Shown: piece after piece, positions 52,251 through 61,190 of the stretch
Layout of the letters: each line of letters begins with the position of its first letter
How positions within the stretch are numbered: position 1 is the first letter of the stretch
NCBI RefSeq assembly: GCF_000299875.1
Contig: NZ_AMRK01000012.1
Span: 1-64,000 of the forward strand
DNA: 64,000 nt
Direction of reading: 5' to 3'
Origin: Celeribacter baekdonensis B30
GTDB lineage: Bacteria; Pseudomonadota; Alphaproteobacteria; Rhodobacterales; Rhodobacteraceae
Translations under genes and position numbers: made by a program
Notes under the pieces: generated by a model
The model's database searches: none
Seen by the model: only the letters and a program-made list of their open reading frames with translations
What the model was told of the DNA's origin: nothing

Positions 52251-55200
52251 TCAATGGAAATCCCGGCTCGGAAACAACCGCTTGGCCTGCTCCCTTGGAT
52301 GACGCGCACGGGGAGGGTAACGTGGCGGTCGTGGCGCGTCGTCGGCTTGGGGTTGGGTGATGCCGATGGCGTCGTCGAGCGGGTGGCCCAGGTCTGAGAG
52401 CTTGTGCGACAGGTCTTCGATGTGATCCGCGATGAGATGCACGACGATGCCTTCGCGCTCCAATCGCCCGGTGACACGCAACAGCCGTCCGCCCATGACG
52501 ATGCGGCGGAAACGCTCGTAGACCTTGGGCCAGACCACGATATTGCTGACGCCGGTCTCGTCTTCAAGCGTCAGAAAGATCACGCCCGAGGCTGTGCCGG
52601 GACGTTGCCGGGTGATGACGAGGCCGCAGACCGTGGTGCGGATGAGGGGCGCTGTGGGCAGGCGGTCGTGCGGCGTCAGGCCGGGGAGTGACGGGCGCAA
52701 AAGCTCCATCGGATGAGCGCGGAGTGTCAGGCGCAGGGCAACGTAATCCTCCACCACTTCCTCTCCCAAATGCATGTTGGGGAGGATCACATCGGGTTCG
52801 CGAATGCCCTCACCATCGAGCGGATCTGAGAACAACGGCAGCGGTTTCGGGGCCCGGATCGCCCGGACCTGCCAAAGCGCATCGCGACGGGTCAGCCCCA
52901 TGCCGATGAAGGCATCCGCCTCGGCCAGCCGCTCAAGCACGGAGGGCGCGACACCGGCGCGAAGCCAGACGCTTTCCGGGTCTTGGTAGCCATTGCCGCG
53001 CGCCGCTGTGATCCAACCCGCATCCTCTTCGCGAAAGCCTTTGATCTGGCGAAACCCGAGGCGCAGCGCCAATGCCCCGTCGGCGCGACGTTCCAGCAGG
53101 TTGTCCCACTCCGAATGGTTGACGCAAACGGGCCGCACCTCGACGCCGTGGTCGCGCACGTCGCGCACAATCTGGGCGGGGGCGTAAAATCCCATCGGCT
53201 GGGAGTTGAGCAAAGCACAGGCGAACACTGCCGGGTGATGGCATTTGAGCCAGGACGACACATAGGTCAGCATGGCAAAGGCCGCCGCGTGACTTTCTGG
53301 GAAACCGTAATCGGCGAAGCCCTCGATCTGGCCGAAACAGGCCATGGCGACCTCTTCGGAATACCCGTTGTCCCTCATGCCGCGCACAAACCGGTCGCGA
53401 TGCTCGCCAATGGTGCCCATGCGCCGGAAAGAGGCCAGCGAGCGGCGGAGTTTATCGGCCTCCTCCGCCGAATAGCCTGCGCCGACGACGGCGATCTGCA
53501 TCGCCTGTTCTTGAAACAGCGGCACGCCAAGTGTCTTACGCGTGACCTCTTCGAGCGCAGGGCCAAAGGGTTCGGGGGCCTCAAGTCCCTGACGCCGCCG
53601 GATATAGGGTTTGACCATGCCGCCTTGAATGGGGCCGGGGCGGACAATCGCGACCTCGATCACCAGATCGTAAAACGTGGCGGGCTTCATGCGCGGCAGG
53701 AAGTTCATTTGCGCCCGGCTTTCGACCTGAAACACCCCCACCGCATCGGCGCGTTGCAGCATCTCATAGGTCGTGCGGTCCTCTTGCGGCACGGTGTCGA
53801 GGGTGAGCCGCGTCTTCTCATGCGCGTCCAAAAGATCGAAGCTCTTGCGCAGACAGGTGAGCATCCCGAGGCTCAGAACATCGACCTTGAGGATACCCAA
53901 GGCGTCGATGTCGTCCTTATCCCATTCGATCACCGTCCGGTTTTCCATCGCCGCGTTCTCGATGGGGCAAAGCTCGTCCAGACGTCCGCGCGTGATGATG
54001 AAACCGCCAACATGTTGTGAAAGGTGGCGCGGGAAACCGATGATCTCGCCGATGAGTTCAAGCGTCTGCGCCAGCCGTCGGTCCGTCGGATCGAGCCCCA
54101 GCGCCCGAACCCGGTCCATATCCGGCCCGGCGTTCGACATGCCCCAGATGTCACCCGACAGCCGCGCGGTGAGGTCCTGAGACAGGCCCATGACCTTGCC
54201 GACCTCCCGGATCGCGGCGCGGGTGCGGAAATGGATCACGGTGGCACAAAGCCCGGCGCGGTGGCGACCGTATTTCTCATAAATCCACTGGATCACCTCC
54301 TCGCGGCGCTCGTGTTCGAAATCCACGTCTATGTCGGGCGGTTCGCCCCGGTGGCGGGAGATGAAGCGCTCGAACACCATACCGATCATGTCAGGCGACA
54401 CGTCTGTGATGCCCAGAAGGTAACAGAGGATGGAATTGGCCGCCGAACCGCGCCCTTGACAGAGAATGCCGCGGGACCGCGCCTCCTGCACGATGTCATG
54501 CACGGTGAGGAAATAGGGCGCGTACTTGAGCTCGCCGATCAGGGACAGCTCCTTGTCCATCAACTGATGCACACGCTCGGACGCGCCATCGGAATAGCGA
54601 CGGCGCAGCCCCTCGCGCGCCAGTCGGTCCAGCCGGTCCTGCGGCGCTTCGCCCTCCGACATCTCATCGGGGTATTCGTAACTCAGCTCCGAGAGGTCAA
54701 ACCCACAGCGCGCGGCGATCTCCAACGTGCGTTTGAGCGCCGCCGGATGGTTGCGATAGAGCCGCGCCATGTCGGCGGCGCCTTTAAGACGGCGTTCGGC
54801 ATTGGGCAGGGCGCGCGTGCCGATCCGGTCGATGGTCAATCCCTCGCGCAGACAGGTCAGCACATCCGCGAGTCTGCGCCGCCGCCCGTGATGCATCAGC
54901 ACATCGCCCACCGCCACCATCGGGGTCGAACACCGCAGCGCCAGTGCGGCACAGGCTTTGAGCCACGCCTGATCGGAGCCGTCATATCGCGGCGCGGCGC
55001 CGAGAAAGACCTGACCGGGGTAACGGCGTTGGAGGGTTTGGAGGGCTGCTTGAGCGCGGGCCAGATTCTTGGGCGGCAGAGCGATGAGGATCATCCCCTG
55101 ACATCCGGCCTCCAGATCGCGCAGATCAAGATGGCACTCGGCCTTTTCCGCCCGTCGTTTGCCCAAGGTTAACAGCCGGGACAGCCGCTGATAGGCGGCG

Positions 55201-55598
55201 CGGTCTGTGGGCAGCGCAAGCCATTCCACGGGGCAATCGCGCAGAACGAGGCGGCTTCCGACGATGAGCTTCGGCAGCTTTGGAGTAAGCGGAGTGGGGA
55301 GGTCTTGCGGCGACCCAATCTCTTGTCGCGAACAGGGATCGACCCGATGGGACGACCGCACGCGAAGCTGTTCGGCGACCTCTTCGCGCAGTGTCTTGAG
55401 CGCGGAATAGGCCCGCACCACGCCCGCGAGCGTGTTGCGGTCGGTGATTGCGATGGCCTCAAGGCCCAGCTCTGCGGCGCGCAGCATCAGCTCCTCGGGA
55501 TGCGAGGCGCCTGTGAGGAAGGTAAAGTTCGAGGTGATGCAAAGCTCGGCATAAGAGGCGGGCTGGGGATGAGTATTTGGACTGCAATGAAGGCTCAT
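52251..55598 (-). CDS. dnaE2: Error-prone DNA polymerase III alpha-like subunit
   Basis: A 1115-residue DNA polymerase of the C family that performs SOS mutagenesis with ImuA and ImuB. The PHP domain starts YAELCITSNFTFLTGASHPEEL in two pieces and has AITDRNTLAG. The catalytic aspartates are in PPDIDVDFEHERRE and in the palm region around ILKVDVLSLGML. An OB-fold near the C-terminus includes GVIFLTLEDETGVSNIVVWP. The ATG at 55598 overlaps the imuB stop by ATGA; an extension to 55709 is rejected. Confidence 0.95.
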   Translation of the reverse strand: MSLHCSPNTHPQPASYAELCITSNFTFLTGASHPEELMLRAAELGLEAIAITDRNTLAGVVRAYSALKTLREEVAEQLRVRSSHRVDPCSRQEIGSPQDLPTPLTPKLPKLIVGSRLVLRDCPVEWLALPTDRAAYQRLSRLLTLGKRRAEKAECHLDLRDLEAGCQGMILIALPPKNLARAQAALQTLQRRYPGQVFLGAAPRYDGSDQAWLKACAALALRCSTPMVAVGDVLMHHGRRRRLADVLTCLREGLTIDRIGTRALPNAERRLKGAADMARLYRNHPAALKRTLEIAARCGFDLSELSYEYPDEMSEGEAPQDRLDRLAREGLRRRYSDGASERVHQLMDKELSLIGELKYAPYFLTVHDIVQEARSRGILCQGRGSAANSILCYLLGITDVSPDMIGMVFERFISRHRGEPPDIDVDFEHERREEVIQWIYEKYGRHRAGLCATVIHFRTRAAIREVGKVMGLSQDLTARLSGDIWGMSNAGPDMDRVRALGLDPTDRRLAQTLELIGEIIGFPRHLSQHVGGFIITRGRLDELCPIENAAMENRTVIEWDKDDIDALGILKVDVLSLGMLTCLRKSFDLLDAHEKTRLTLDTVPQEDRTTYEMLQRADAVGVFQVESRAQMNFLPRMKPATFYDLVIEVAIVRPGPIQGGMVKPYIRRRQGLEAPEPFGPALEEVTRKTLGVPLFQEQAMQIAVVGAGYSAEEADKLRRSLASFRRMGTIGEHRDRFVRGMRDNGYSEEVAMACFGQIEGFADYGFPESHAAAFAMLTYVSSWLKCHHPAVFACALLNSQPMGFYAPAQIVRDVRDHGVEVRPVCVNHSEWDNLLERRADGALALRLGFRQIKGFREEDAGWITAARGNGYQDPESVWLRAGVAPSVLERLAEADAFIGMGLTRRDALWQVRAIRAPKPLPLFSDPLDGEGIREPDVILPNMHLGEEVVEDYVALRLTLRAHPMELLRPSLPGLTPHDRLPTAPLIRTTVCGLVITRQRPGTASGVIFLTLEDETGVSNIVVWPKVYERFRRIVMGGRLLRVTGRLEREGIVVHLIADHIEDLSHKLSDLGHPLDDAIGITQPQADDAPRPPRYPPRARHPREQAKRLFPSRDFH

Positions 55599-57058
55599 GC
55601 GAATTCCCCCTGCACGAACCAGCCGGGGTTTTGCGGCGTGTGATAAAGCCAAAGTCGACGGCCTTCGCGGGTCTCGATCCGCCAGTAATCGCGCACGCCC
55701 GAACGCCACGCCTCATCCGGCAGCCACCATTCCGGTGCGATGCGTTCGGGGCCGATGGCGCGCCCGGTGGTGAGCGACATGCGGCGCCAGCGAAACCGCA
55801 CAGGCGGCTCCGCGCTGTATCCTGCAATCGGTTCCGGTGGAAACAGGTGCAGGGGACGCGGGCGCAGGTAGGACCATGCGCTGTCGGGTGTGCTGAAGGC
55901 GGCGGGGGCGATGGCAAAGCTGCGCTCCGGGATGTGGCTGTCGGCGGGGAGGAAGCGTTGTACGTTGTCCAATCCGATGCGGGTACCGATGCGGGTGATC
56001 AGGTCGTTGAGCTGATCAGGGGAGGTTTGCGCGCTGCCGATCTGTTGCACGGGGAGCGGTTCGACCTGTGTGGCCTCAAGCCGGATCTGGTCAATGCCAA
56101 AGCCCGCGTCCACGTCCTCCACGCCACGTTCGAACAGGGGCAAAATCCGGTGCGGGTCCCGCATGGGGGCGGCAAGGCGCAGCTCGACTTGTTGGCTGCC
56201 CTGATCGACCCGGCGCAGGGTGAGGGTCAGGCGACGCGCGCCCATTTCATGACGGTTGAGCTTATCGCAGAGCGGGGTCAGAAGTCGGGCGGTGAGGCCC
56301 ATCACGTCCTCTGTCAGACCGACGGGCTCGGGCAGGCTTATGCGTGTCGCAAAGCTTGGCGGTTCGCTTTCGGGCATGACGGGTTCGGGGATCGACCCCA
56401 TGGCTTGATCAAGATGGAGCAGCAGATCAGGGCCGAACCGACGGGCCAAGGGGGCGCGGGCGGCCTCCGCCAGATCGCCAATGCTGCGCAGGCCAAGACG
56501 TTGCAGGGCAGTGACGGTGGTGTCTTCAAGACGGAGCGCGGCCACCGGCAGATCGGTGAGGGCTTCCTCTCCCGCGCCATAATGCGCATAGGCCCAAGCC
56601 GCACCTCGGGTCTCGGCGCAGCCCAAACGGAGCGTCAGTCCGGCGCGCATCGCGCGGCTCTGAATATCCGCCAGCATCTCCGCTTCGCCGCCCCAAAGAT
56701 GGGTCGATCCGGTGACATCCAGCACCAGCCCATCCACACCATCGCGTCCGACCCACGGACAATAGTGCGTCGCCCAGCGGCGCAGCGTGGCCAGGAAGCG
56801 GGCGTCGAGATCGGGGCGCGCGGGCTGACTGATCAGATCGGGGCAAAAGGCGCGGGCATCGGCGAAGCTCATGCCGCGCGTCAGGCCGAGCCGTTCGGCG
56901 GTCTCGTTGAGACAATAAATCCGTTCGGTGTTGTTCGACTTAAGCGTGATCGCGAAAGGACCATCGACAGGACGTGCGCGCAGAACCCGGTCACTCGCGA
57001 ACCGGGGAAACCACATGCACACGACGCGCTTTTTGATCCCATCGAACATTCCAGGCAC
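55595..57058 (-). CDS. imuB: ImuB, Y-family-polymerase-like SOS mutagenesis protein
   Basis: A 487-residue protein with the Y-family fold but without the catalytic acidic residues. The first strand reads RVVCMWFPRFASDRVL where active polymerases have DxDxF, and the second site reads DGLVLDVTGSTHLWGGE where they have SxDE. ImuB is a non-catalytic hub that binds the beta clamp and DnaE2. The start may be the Met at 57058 or 57049. It overlaps imuA by 60-68 nt. Confidence 0.92.
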   Translation of the reverse strand: MPGMFDGIKKRVVCMWFPRFASDRVLRARPVDGPFAITLKSNNTERIYCLNETAERLGLTRGMSFADARAFCPDLISQPARPDLDARFLATLRRWATHYCPWVGRDGVDGLVLDVTGSTHLWGGEAEMLADIQSRAMRAGLTLRLGCAETRGAAWAYAHYGAGEEALTDLPVAALRLEDTTVTALQRLGLRSIGDLAEAARAPLARRFGPDLLLHLDQAMGSIPEPVMPESEPPSFATRISLPEPVGLTEDVMGLTARLLTPLCDKLNRHEMGARRLTLTLRRVDQGSQQVELRLAAPMRDPHRILPLFERGVEDVDAGFGIDQIRLEATQVEPLPVQQIGSAQTSPDQLNDLITRIGTRIGLDNVQRFLPADSHIPERSFAIAPAAFSTPDSAWSYLRPRPLHLFPPEPIAGYSAEPPVRFRWRRMSLTTGRAIGPERIAPEWWLPDEAWRSGVRDYWRIETREGRRLWLYHTPQNPGWFVQGEFA

Positions 57059-57542
57059 CCAATGTTCCTGATTTGTTCCTTTTAATTTCCCATCGCATCA
57101 GAGTCGAGTCTTCCTCTGCGGCATCGAAGACCGGCGTGGCTCGCCAACGGGTGTCGGTCGCATTGGACCCCATGCCTTCGGGAATGATACAGAGCCCCGT
57201 GGTGCCGCCCGCCTTGGCCGCGAGTTGCAACCGCCGTCCCTCGCGCAGGTTCAGCGGACGGGTGATCTCGAGGACGACAAAGGGCAGCGCGCCGTCTTTG
57301 AGCGCTTCTTCGGCCACGGCCAGCGCATCGGTCTGATCCTTGGGGCGGGCCAGCAACAGAAGGGCCGGGTCGAACATCGGCAATAGCCCCTGCGGGGTGA
57401 GCGTGTCCGACAGCCAGCTTTCCCTGATCCACAGGCATGCCCCCGCAGCGGCCATGGCGGCAAAGCTCATGGAACCGGGGCCATAGACCTCATGAACCCG
57501 CGCACGGCGCAAGGGGAAGACAGTGTGAAAATCGACTCGCAT
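56991..57542 (-). CDS. imuA: ImuA, RecA-like SOS mutagenesis protein
   Basis: A 183-residue protein, first in the imuA-imuB-dnaE2 cassette. ARVHEVYGPGSMSFAAM is the ImuA N-terminal pattern, followed by LWIRESWLSDTLTPQGL, ALKDGALPFVVLEI and the C-terminal WNVRWDQKARR. The start at 57542 is only 5 nt downstream of the LexA box, so the mRNA may have a very short leader. A longer frame to 57665 runs through the operator and is rejected. Confidence 0.88.
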   Translation of the reverse strand: MRVDFHTVFPLRRARVHEVYGPGSMSFAAMAAAGACLWIRESWLSDTLTPQGLLPMFDPALLLLARPKDQTDALAVAEEALKDGALPFVVLEITRPLNLREGRRLQLAAKAGGTTGLCIIPEGMGSNATDTRWRATPVFDAAEEDSTLMRWEIKRNKSGTLGAWNVRWDQKARRVHVVSPVRE

Positions 57543-57547
57543 AATGG

Positions 57548-57562
57548 GAACGTAGCAAGAAC
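57548..57562 (-). promoter_or_regulatory. LexA (SOS) box of the imuA-imuB-dnaE2 operon
   Basis: On the minus strand GTTCTTGCTACGTTC is an exact GTTC-N7-GTTC, the alphaproteobacterial LexA consensus. It ends 5 nt before the imuA start codon. LexA bound there would block both transcription and the region where a ribosome site would be encoded. Confidence 0.85.
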
Positions 57563-57744
57563 ATCGGCGTGCGGCAATCAGGCTGCGATGGGAAGCGATG
57601 TCCAACATATAGATCGGCGTCAAACAGAGCTGACACATCCCGGCACACATGGTACGCAGACCCATGACTTAGATTTCCATCTCGCTCGCACGCCAACACG
57701 GACTTCTCCGTGACCAGTGTCGTGTGCCGATGAAAGGAAAATCT

Positions 57745-58029
57745 ATGGATCGTTCTAAGCTTCCCCACCTCCAAGGCCGTCGTTTCGATATTGAGACACT
57801 GCAATACGACGCGTTGAGATTGGCGCGACAGGCGGACAAAGGGCCGACGTTTTTGCGTCACCATGGTAGGATTGCCTATGTCGTCATGACAGAAGACATC
57901 TTCGATCAACTCTGGCCCGATCCGCGCAGAGCGTGGAGCGTTGATGAAATGCCGCTGCACATTCTCCAGCTTTTAGAGCAGAGCTTGCAGGACGGGTTGT
58001 CGTCGAGACCGGAAGTTTCAGATATTTAA
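57745..58029 (+). CDS. Phd/YefM-like antitoxin-fold protein, possibly orphan
   Basis: A 94-residue protein with AAAGGAAA before the ATG. The central part, ALRLARQADKGPTFLRHH and then GRIAYVVMTEDIFDQLW, follows the Phd/YefM pattern (A...GPxxITRxGxxxAVLxSxxxYxxL). The C-terminus ends in SRPEVSDI. No intact toxin gene follows; the next sequence is a broken transposase. A fragment in another frame (about 57999-58170, ICNECDAEVAHVADLTG...) overlaps its end and could be the remnant of a partner. Confidence 0.55.
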   Translation: MDRSKLPHLQGRRFDIETLQYDALRLARQADKGPTFLRHHGRIAYVVMTEDIFDQLWPDPRRAWSVDEMPLHILQLLEQSLQDGLSSRPEVSDI

Positions 58030-58041
58030 GGCTCATATGTA

Positions 58042-58434
58042 ATGAATGTGACGCCGAAGTGGCGCATGTCGCGGACCTCACCGGTATCGCGTTCGACGCA
58101 CGGCGTTTCGATACTCCGTTCCTCGATGGGAACGGCTGGTTTCGGCTTGGCTTGTGTCGTAAGCGATAATCGCGCAGGTCTGCGCAACGGTCCGGTGAAA
58201 ACGGCGCTTTTGGGAGCGGGGGCTCAGGTGGTCGATGTCAGAGCGTATCGCTTGGGCGACACGCCCTTCGTCGAACGGATGTGGAGCACGATGGAAAGCC
58301 AGGTCATCAATTTGCTTCATGGCTACACGGGGCGTAAGGCGGGCCATCTCAAGGGGGACGATGCCAAGAAAAACGTGGTGATCTTGCGCGAGGACCTCTT
58401 TCGCCTGATCACGCGCTATCTGATCGTCGAATAA
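58042..58434 (+). pseudogene. DDE transposase (Mu/TnsB-like integrase core) remnant
   Basis: The frame contains only the second half of an integrase core. VVSDN carries a catalytic Asp (codon 42) and GDTPFVERMWSTMESQ the catalytic Glu (codon 78), 35 residues apart as in D-x35-E. LLHGYTGRKAGHL, then LFRLITRYLIVE, match the region after the core in Mu-type transposases. The first catalytic Asp, the DNA-binding part and the C-terminus are missing. Codons 1 to about 38 do not look like the family. Terminal repeats are not evident. Confidence 0.65.
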
Positions 58435-58464
58435 ACTCGGGCCTATTCAGACAGTGTCAAAACG

Positions 58465-58487
58465 TATGGAAAATTAGAATTTCCATA
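58465..58487. promoter_or_regulatory. 23-bp inverted repeat upstream of the export cluster
   Basis: TATGGAAA (58465-58472) and TTTCCATA (58480-58487) are perfect 8-bp arms with a 7-nt spacer, in an AT-rich 225-bp stretch without genes (58435-58659). It could be a regulator site for the operon starting at 58660 or a weak terminator of the transposase remnant. Confidence 0.4.
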
Positions 58488-58659
58488 AGAGTGAAACTTT
58501 AGATTCCGAAATAATCTCAAAGTTAAACAAAAACTTAATTCGGGCAGAGATGACAATCTAACGCGCTATTTTTAATCTTAAGAACATCCCTTTACGCGAA
58601 TGTGTTCCGGTCTCTTCCTGCGTGGTGTCGTAGCCTGACGGAAACGCGTGGAGAATATC

Positions 58660-59214
58660 ATGAACATCCGACTTAGTGCCATAATTTTGGCGATTCCAAC
58701 GCTTTCTGCGTGTGGACAGAGCTTGAGCCTGACCATGCAGGATCCGTACTGCATAGCCGATAAGGCAGGGAAATCAGTCGAAGACTCCTTCTTTGTCGTC
58801 GATGGCGAATACTATGTTTTGAGCGACACCTATGTCGCGTCGAATGGCAAAATGACACAATATCCGGACGAATGCCCAGTAACGAATTTCTACGTCGTGC
58901 CGGCGGTGCGCCTTTCCGATGGCAGCGTGCGGTCTACGCAAAGTGTTCCAAACAATATTCCAGCACCGGCTGGCACTCCAGAGATTGTTGCTGAGAGCGC
59001 AGAAGCAGGAACCGCACAGGCGTCCGAAGTGGTTTCTGGTGGGACAGTGGCGCAGAGTGCAAGTACCGGAAACGTGTCTGTATCTGAAGTGAGTATGGAA
59101 GATGCGCCCAATGACACTGGAAAGGACGGAGACGACGCAGCTGTGACGGCGGGCAGCATCACGATCCACCGTGATGGTAGCGTTACAACGCCCAATCTTG
59201 GGCGCGTAAAATGA
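58660..59214 (+). CDS. Lipoprotein, first gene of the CsgG-like cluster
   Basis: A 184-residue predicted lipoprotein. The signal peptide ends in IPTLSAC (Cys 18). Residues 20-90 look globular (DSFFVVDGEYYVLSDTYV), and 100-184 are Ser/Ala/Glu-rich and low-complexity, ending ITIHRDGSVTTPNLGRVK. I do not recognise a family. ATG 58660 is favoured because GGAGA precedes it. The stop overlaps the next start by ATGA. It may be an accessory of the export channel, in the position of a CsgE/CsgF-type helper, but there is no sequence support for that. Confidence 0.72.
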   Translation: MNIRLSAIILAIPTLSACGQSLSLTMQDPYCIADKAGKSVEDSFFVVDGEYYVLSDTYVASNGKMTQYPDECPVTNFYVVPAVRLSDGSVRSTQSVPNNIPAPAGTPEIVAESAEAGTAQASEVVSGGTVAQSASTGNVSVSEVSMEDAPNDTGKDGDDAAVTAGSITIHRDGSVTTPNLGRVK

Positions 59215-59723
59215 AACAACTCGTTCTCGGCCTTTCTCTGCTTCCATGTCTCGCATGGGGCCAAACCTATAGTACGTCTGGACAGAATTGGTCGGGAAGC
59301 TATGCGTTTCCGAGCGCATCAGACCGTAGCCTCGTGTTGCAGCAAGCGCAGGTGATCAACGACGCCGAAAACCCGACGGCTGCGGCACAAACGAACTACT
59401 ACATTACAAACGATAACCGCACTGGCTACGTTGAGGTGACAACGGATGGTGATGTCACGACCGATTTGCAGATTGGTGACGAAATCGGCCAGCAGACCTA
59501 TGCTGTTGGATCTCTAAACACCGGCACGACGGAGGTGTCGGTGGAGGGCGATGGCAACATCATTACCGCAGACAACACGGCCGACAACAGCGGCTGTATT
59601 GATGCGTCTATCTTGTCATCCTTGCAGACTCCTGAAGGCGACGCCGCAACGGATGTGTCGTCTCTTTCGGTCCTTGATCTTGCCGATGCGCTCGCTGCTT
59701 TTGCAGCGGGAAAATGTAATTGA
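59211..59723 (+). CDS. Small secreted protein, HfaA/curli-accessory-like (tentative)
   Basis: A 170-residue protein with a signal peptide (LVLGLSLLPCLAWG). The mature part has SYAFPSASDRSLVLQQAQVI, then YVEVTTDGDVTTDLQIGD and YAVGSLNTGTTEVSVEGDGN (residues 97-116), a strand-rich, Asn/Gly/Thr-rich composition like holdfast-anchor or curli components. YAVGSLNTGT resembles the ALGAVNTGT element of the two downstream secreted proteins. It overlaps the upstream lipoprotein gene by 4 nt. The family name is a guess from composition and context. Confidence 0.65.
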   Translation: MKQLVLGLSLLPCLAWGQTYSTSGQNWSGSYAFPSASDRSLVLQQAQVINDAENPTAAAQTNYYITNDNRTGYVEVTTDGDVTTDLQIGDEIGQQTYAVGSLNTGTTEVSVEGDGNIITADNTADNSGCIDASILSSLQTPEGDAATDVSSLSVLDLADALAAFAAGKCN

Positions 59724-59742
59724 TCTTGTGTTTGGGGGCTAC

Positions 59743-61038
59743 GTGAGACCGTTTCCAGTCATCGCAAGTGTTGTGGCTCTCCTTTCAGGATGTGCCAGCC
59801 TTGGACAGGCTGTGGCGCCAATGGATCAGGATGTATTCATGGTTGATGGGCCACCCGTCCGCCGTGTCGAGACTGCATATGACGACGCGCTTGCGTGCAT
59901 TGGCAACCGCGCACCGAGATCGCTGACCTTCGCCGTCGGTGCCATCAATGATGCGACCGGCAAAGAAAGCTATGCCGACGCAGGCAGCGGGAAAATGGTC
60001 ACGCAGGGTGCAGGGGATATGATCCAGACCGCCCTGTTTAATGCAGGTGTGCAGGTCGTAAACCGGCGCGATCCGGCCATTGCGGCGACTGAGCACAACT
60101 GGGGTATCCGAGATATTACGTCGATGAAGCCGGCGGATCTTTTCATCACGGGAAGTATCAACAGTCTCGATTTTATTCCAGGAGCCGGGGCGTCTGTGAC
60201 CGTCTCGGGAGTTGGGCCGAAAGCGCGGCAGAACCGTTTGTTGGTGGGAATGGACCTGGCCATGACCAATGCGCTGACCGGGGAAATTGTCGCAAATATC
60301 GCAATTCAAAAACAACTCGTTGGCAAAGAAATTGGCTTTGCGATTGGTCGGTTCTTTGACACGAGCCTCGTTGATATTTCGGCAGGCGCAATGGAACGCG
60401 AAGCCACCAATGCTGTGTTCCGGCAGATGCTGTACTACGGTGTATATCAGCTTCTTTTACAAGCAAGTGACGCGGCAGAAAGTGCTGGCGAATGCAATGC
60501 AAAGCTGACTGCGACAATTGCAGAAGACTTGGTCTGGGAAGATCCGGCTGGGCGCGCATCCTTGCGGGCAATTGCCTCAGAGGTAGAGGCGGCTCGTCCG
60601 CCTTCCGAACAAGAAGTCGCCGAGATGCGTGCAGAAATGACGACAGCCGCTCCGGTTGAGCTGTCCGCCGAGGCACGCAAGCTTGCCAACAACGTTACGA
60701 CACAGGCGGCACGCGCCATATCGATGTTTGATACTGTCGTGTCGGAGAAAAATGCCCAGGCCGCGCAAACAGCCTTTGAGAAGGGCAAAATCTACCTGTC
60801 CATTGCCATTCGCGATCTGCGCGCTGGGGCCAGTGTGGGTTTGACTGGTCCCGTAGGCGATGCCGCCGCGACGCTTGTCGAACAGGCGATCCGCGCAGGC
60901 TCAGCCGCCGAAATTGCACTCGCAGTCAAAATTGCTCCGAAGGATGAGGAAGAGGCTGTGATCGCGCCCGAAACGGCGACGGATCCGGCATCCCCGTCCA
61001 GCCCGGCTAAACCGTCAAACGTGGAGGGAAAGCCATGA
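59743..61038 (+). CDS. CsgG/HfaB-family outer-membrane export lipoprotein
   Basis: A 431-residue lipoprotein (GTG start; lipobox LLSGC, Cys 17). The CsgG core is clear: LTFAVGAINDATGKESYAD, GAGDMIQTALFNAGVQVVNR, ADLFITGSINSLDF, then MDLAMTNALTGEIVANIAIQ in the membrane-crossing region and a C-terminal helix near MLYYGVYQLL. CsgG forms the outer-membrane pore for curli subunits and HfaB the one for the Caulobacter holdfast anchor. About 170 extra residues at the C-terminus (helical, then Pro/Ala/Glu-rich) are not in CsgG. GGGGG precedes the GTG at 59743; GTG 59728 is an alternative. Confidence 0.85.
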   Translation: MRPFPVIASVVALLSGCASLGQAVAPMDQDVFMVDGPPVRRVETAYDDALACIGNRAPRSLTFAVGAINDATGKESYADAGSGKMVTQGAGDMIQTALFNAGVQVVNRRDPAIAATEHNWGIRDITSMKPADLFITGSINSLDFIPGAGASVTVSGVGPKARQNRLLVGMDLAMTNALTGEIVANIAIQKQLVGKEIGFAIGRFFDTSLVDISAGAMEREATNAVFRQMLYYGVYQLLLQASDAAESAGECNAKLTATIAEDLVWEDPAGRASLRAIASEVEAARPPSEQEVAEMRAEMTTAAPVELSAEARKLANNVTTQAARAISMFDTVVSEKNAQAAQTAFEKGKIYLSIAIRDLRAGASVGLTGPVGDAAATLVEQAIRAGSAAEIALAVKIAPKDEEEAVIAPETATDPASPSSPAKPSNVEGKP

Positions 61039-61190
61039 TGCATCCTTCTACATCCAGTTTTCTTTGCGAGACCCGCAAAGAAAGGTTTGTGGTCATACAC
61101 CACAACTCAAACGGGGCCCTCGAATATGCCCTATTTAAGGACGGCCTGTTCACGAGGGAAGAACAGACACAAACGAGGACATCACTATGA
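61035..61190 (+). CDS. Possible 51-residue ORF coupled on both sides
   Basis: This frame begins ATGATGCATCC and overlaps the stop of the CsgG-like gene by ATGA. It ends CTATGA, overlapping the start of the next gene. It encodes MMHPSTSSFLCETRKERF followed by VVIHHNSNGALEYALFKDG and a polar tail. The double overlap is typical of coupled genes. However, the same stretch holds two hairpins, so it may be only an intercistronic leader. It matches no family I know. Confidence 0.4.
   Translation: MMHPSTSSFLCETRKERFVVIHHNSNGALEYALFKDGLFTREEQTQTRTSL
61060..61105 (+). repeat. Two hairpins between the CsgG-like gene and the first GAVNxG protein gene
   Basis: TTCTTTGCG/CGCAAAGAA (61060-61068 with 61074-61082, 5-nt loop) and TTGTGG/CCACAA (61087-61092 with 61100-61105). 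No U-run follows either. They may protect the downstream mRNA from decay or separate the expression of pore and cargo. Confidence 0.5.

Noticed and set aside
58530-58590. CtrA-type sites (TTAA-N7-TTAA) before the export cluster
   Set aside because: The TTAA pair there has 8 nt between halves, and the region is AT-rich enough for this to occur by chance.
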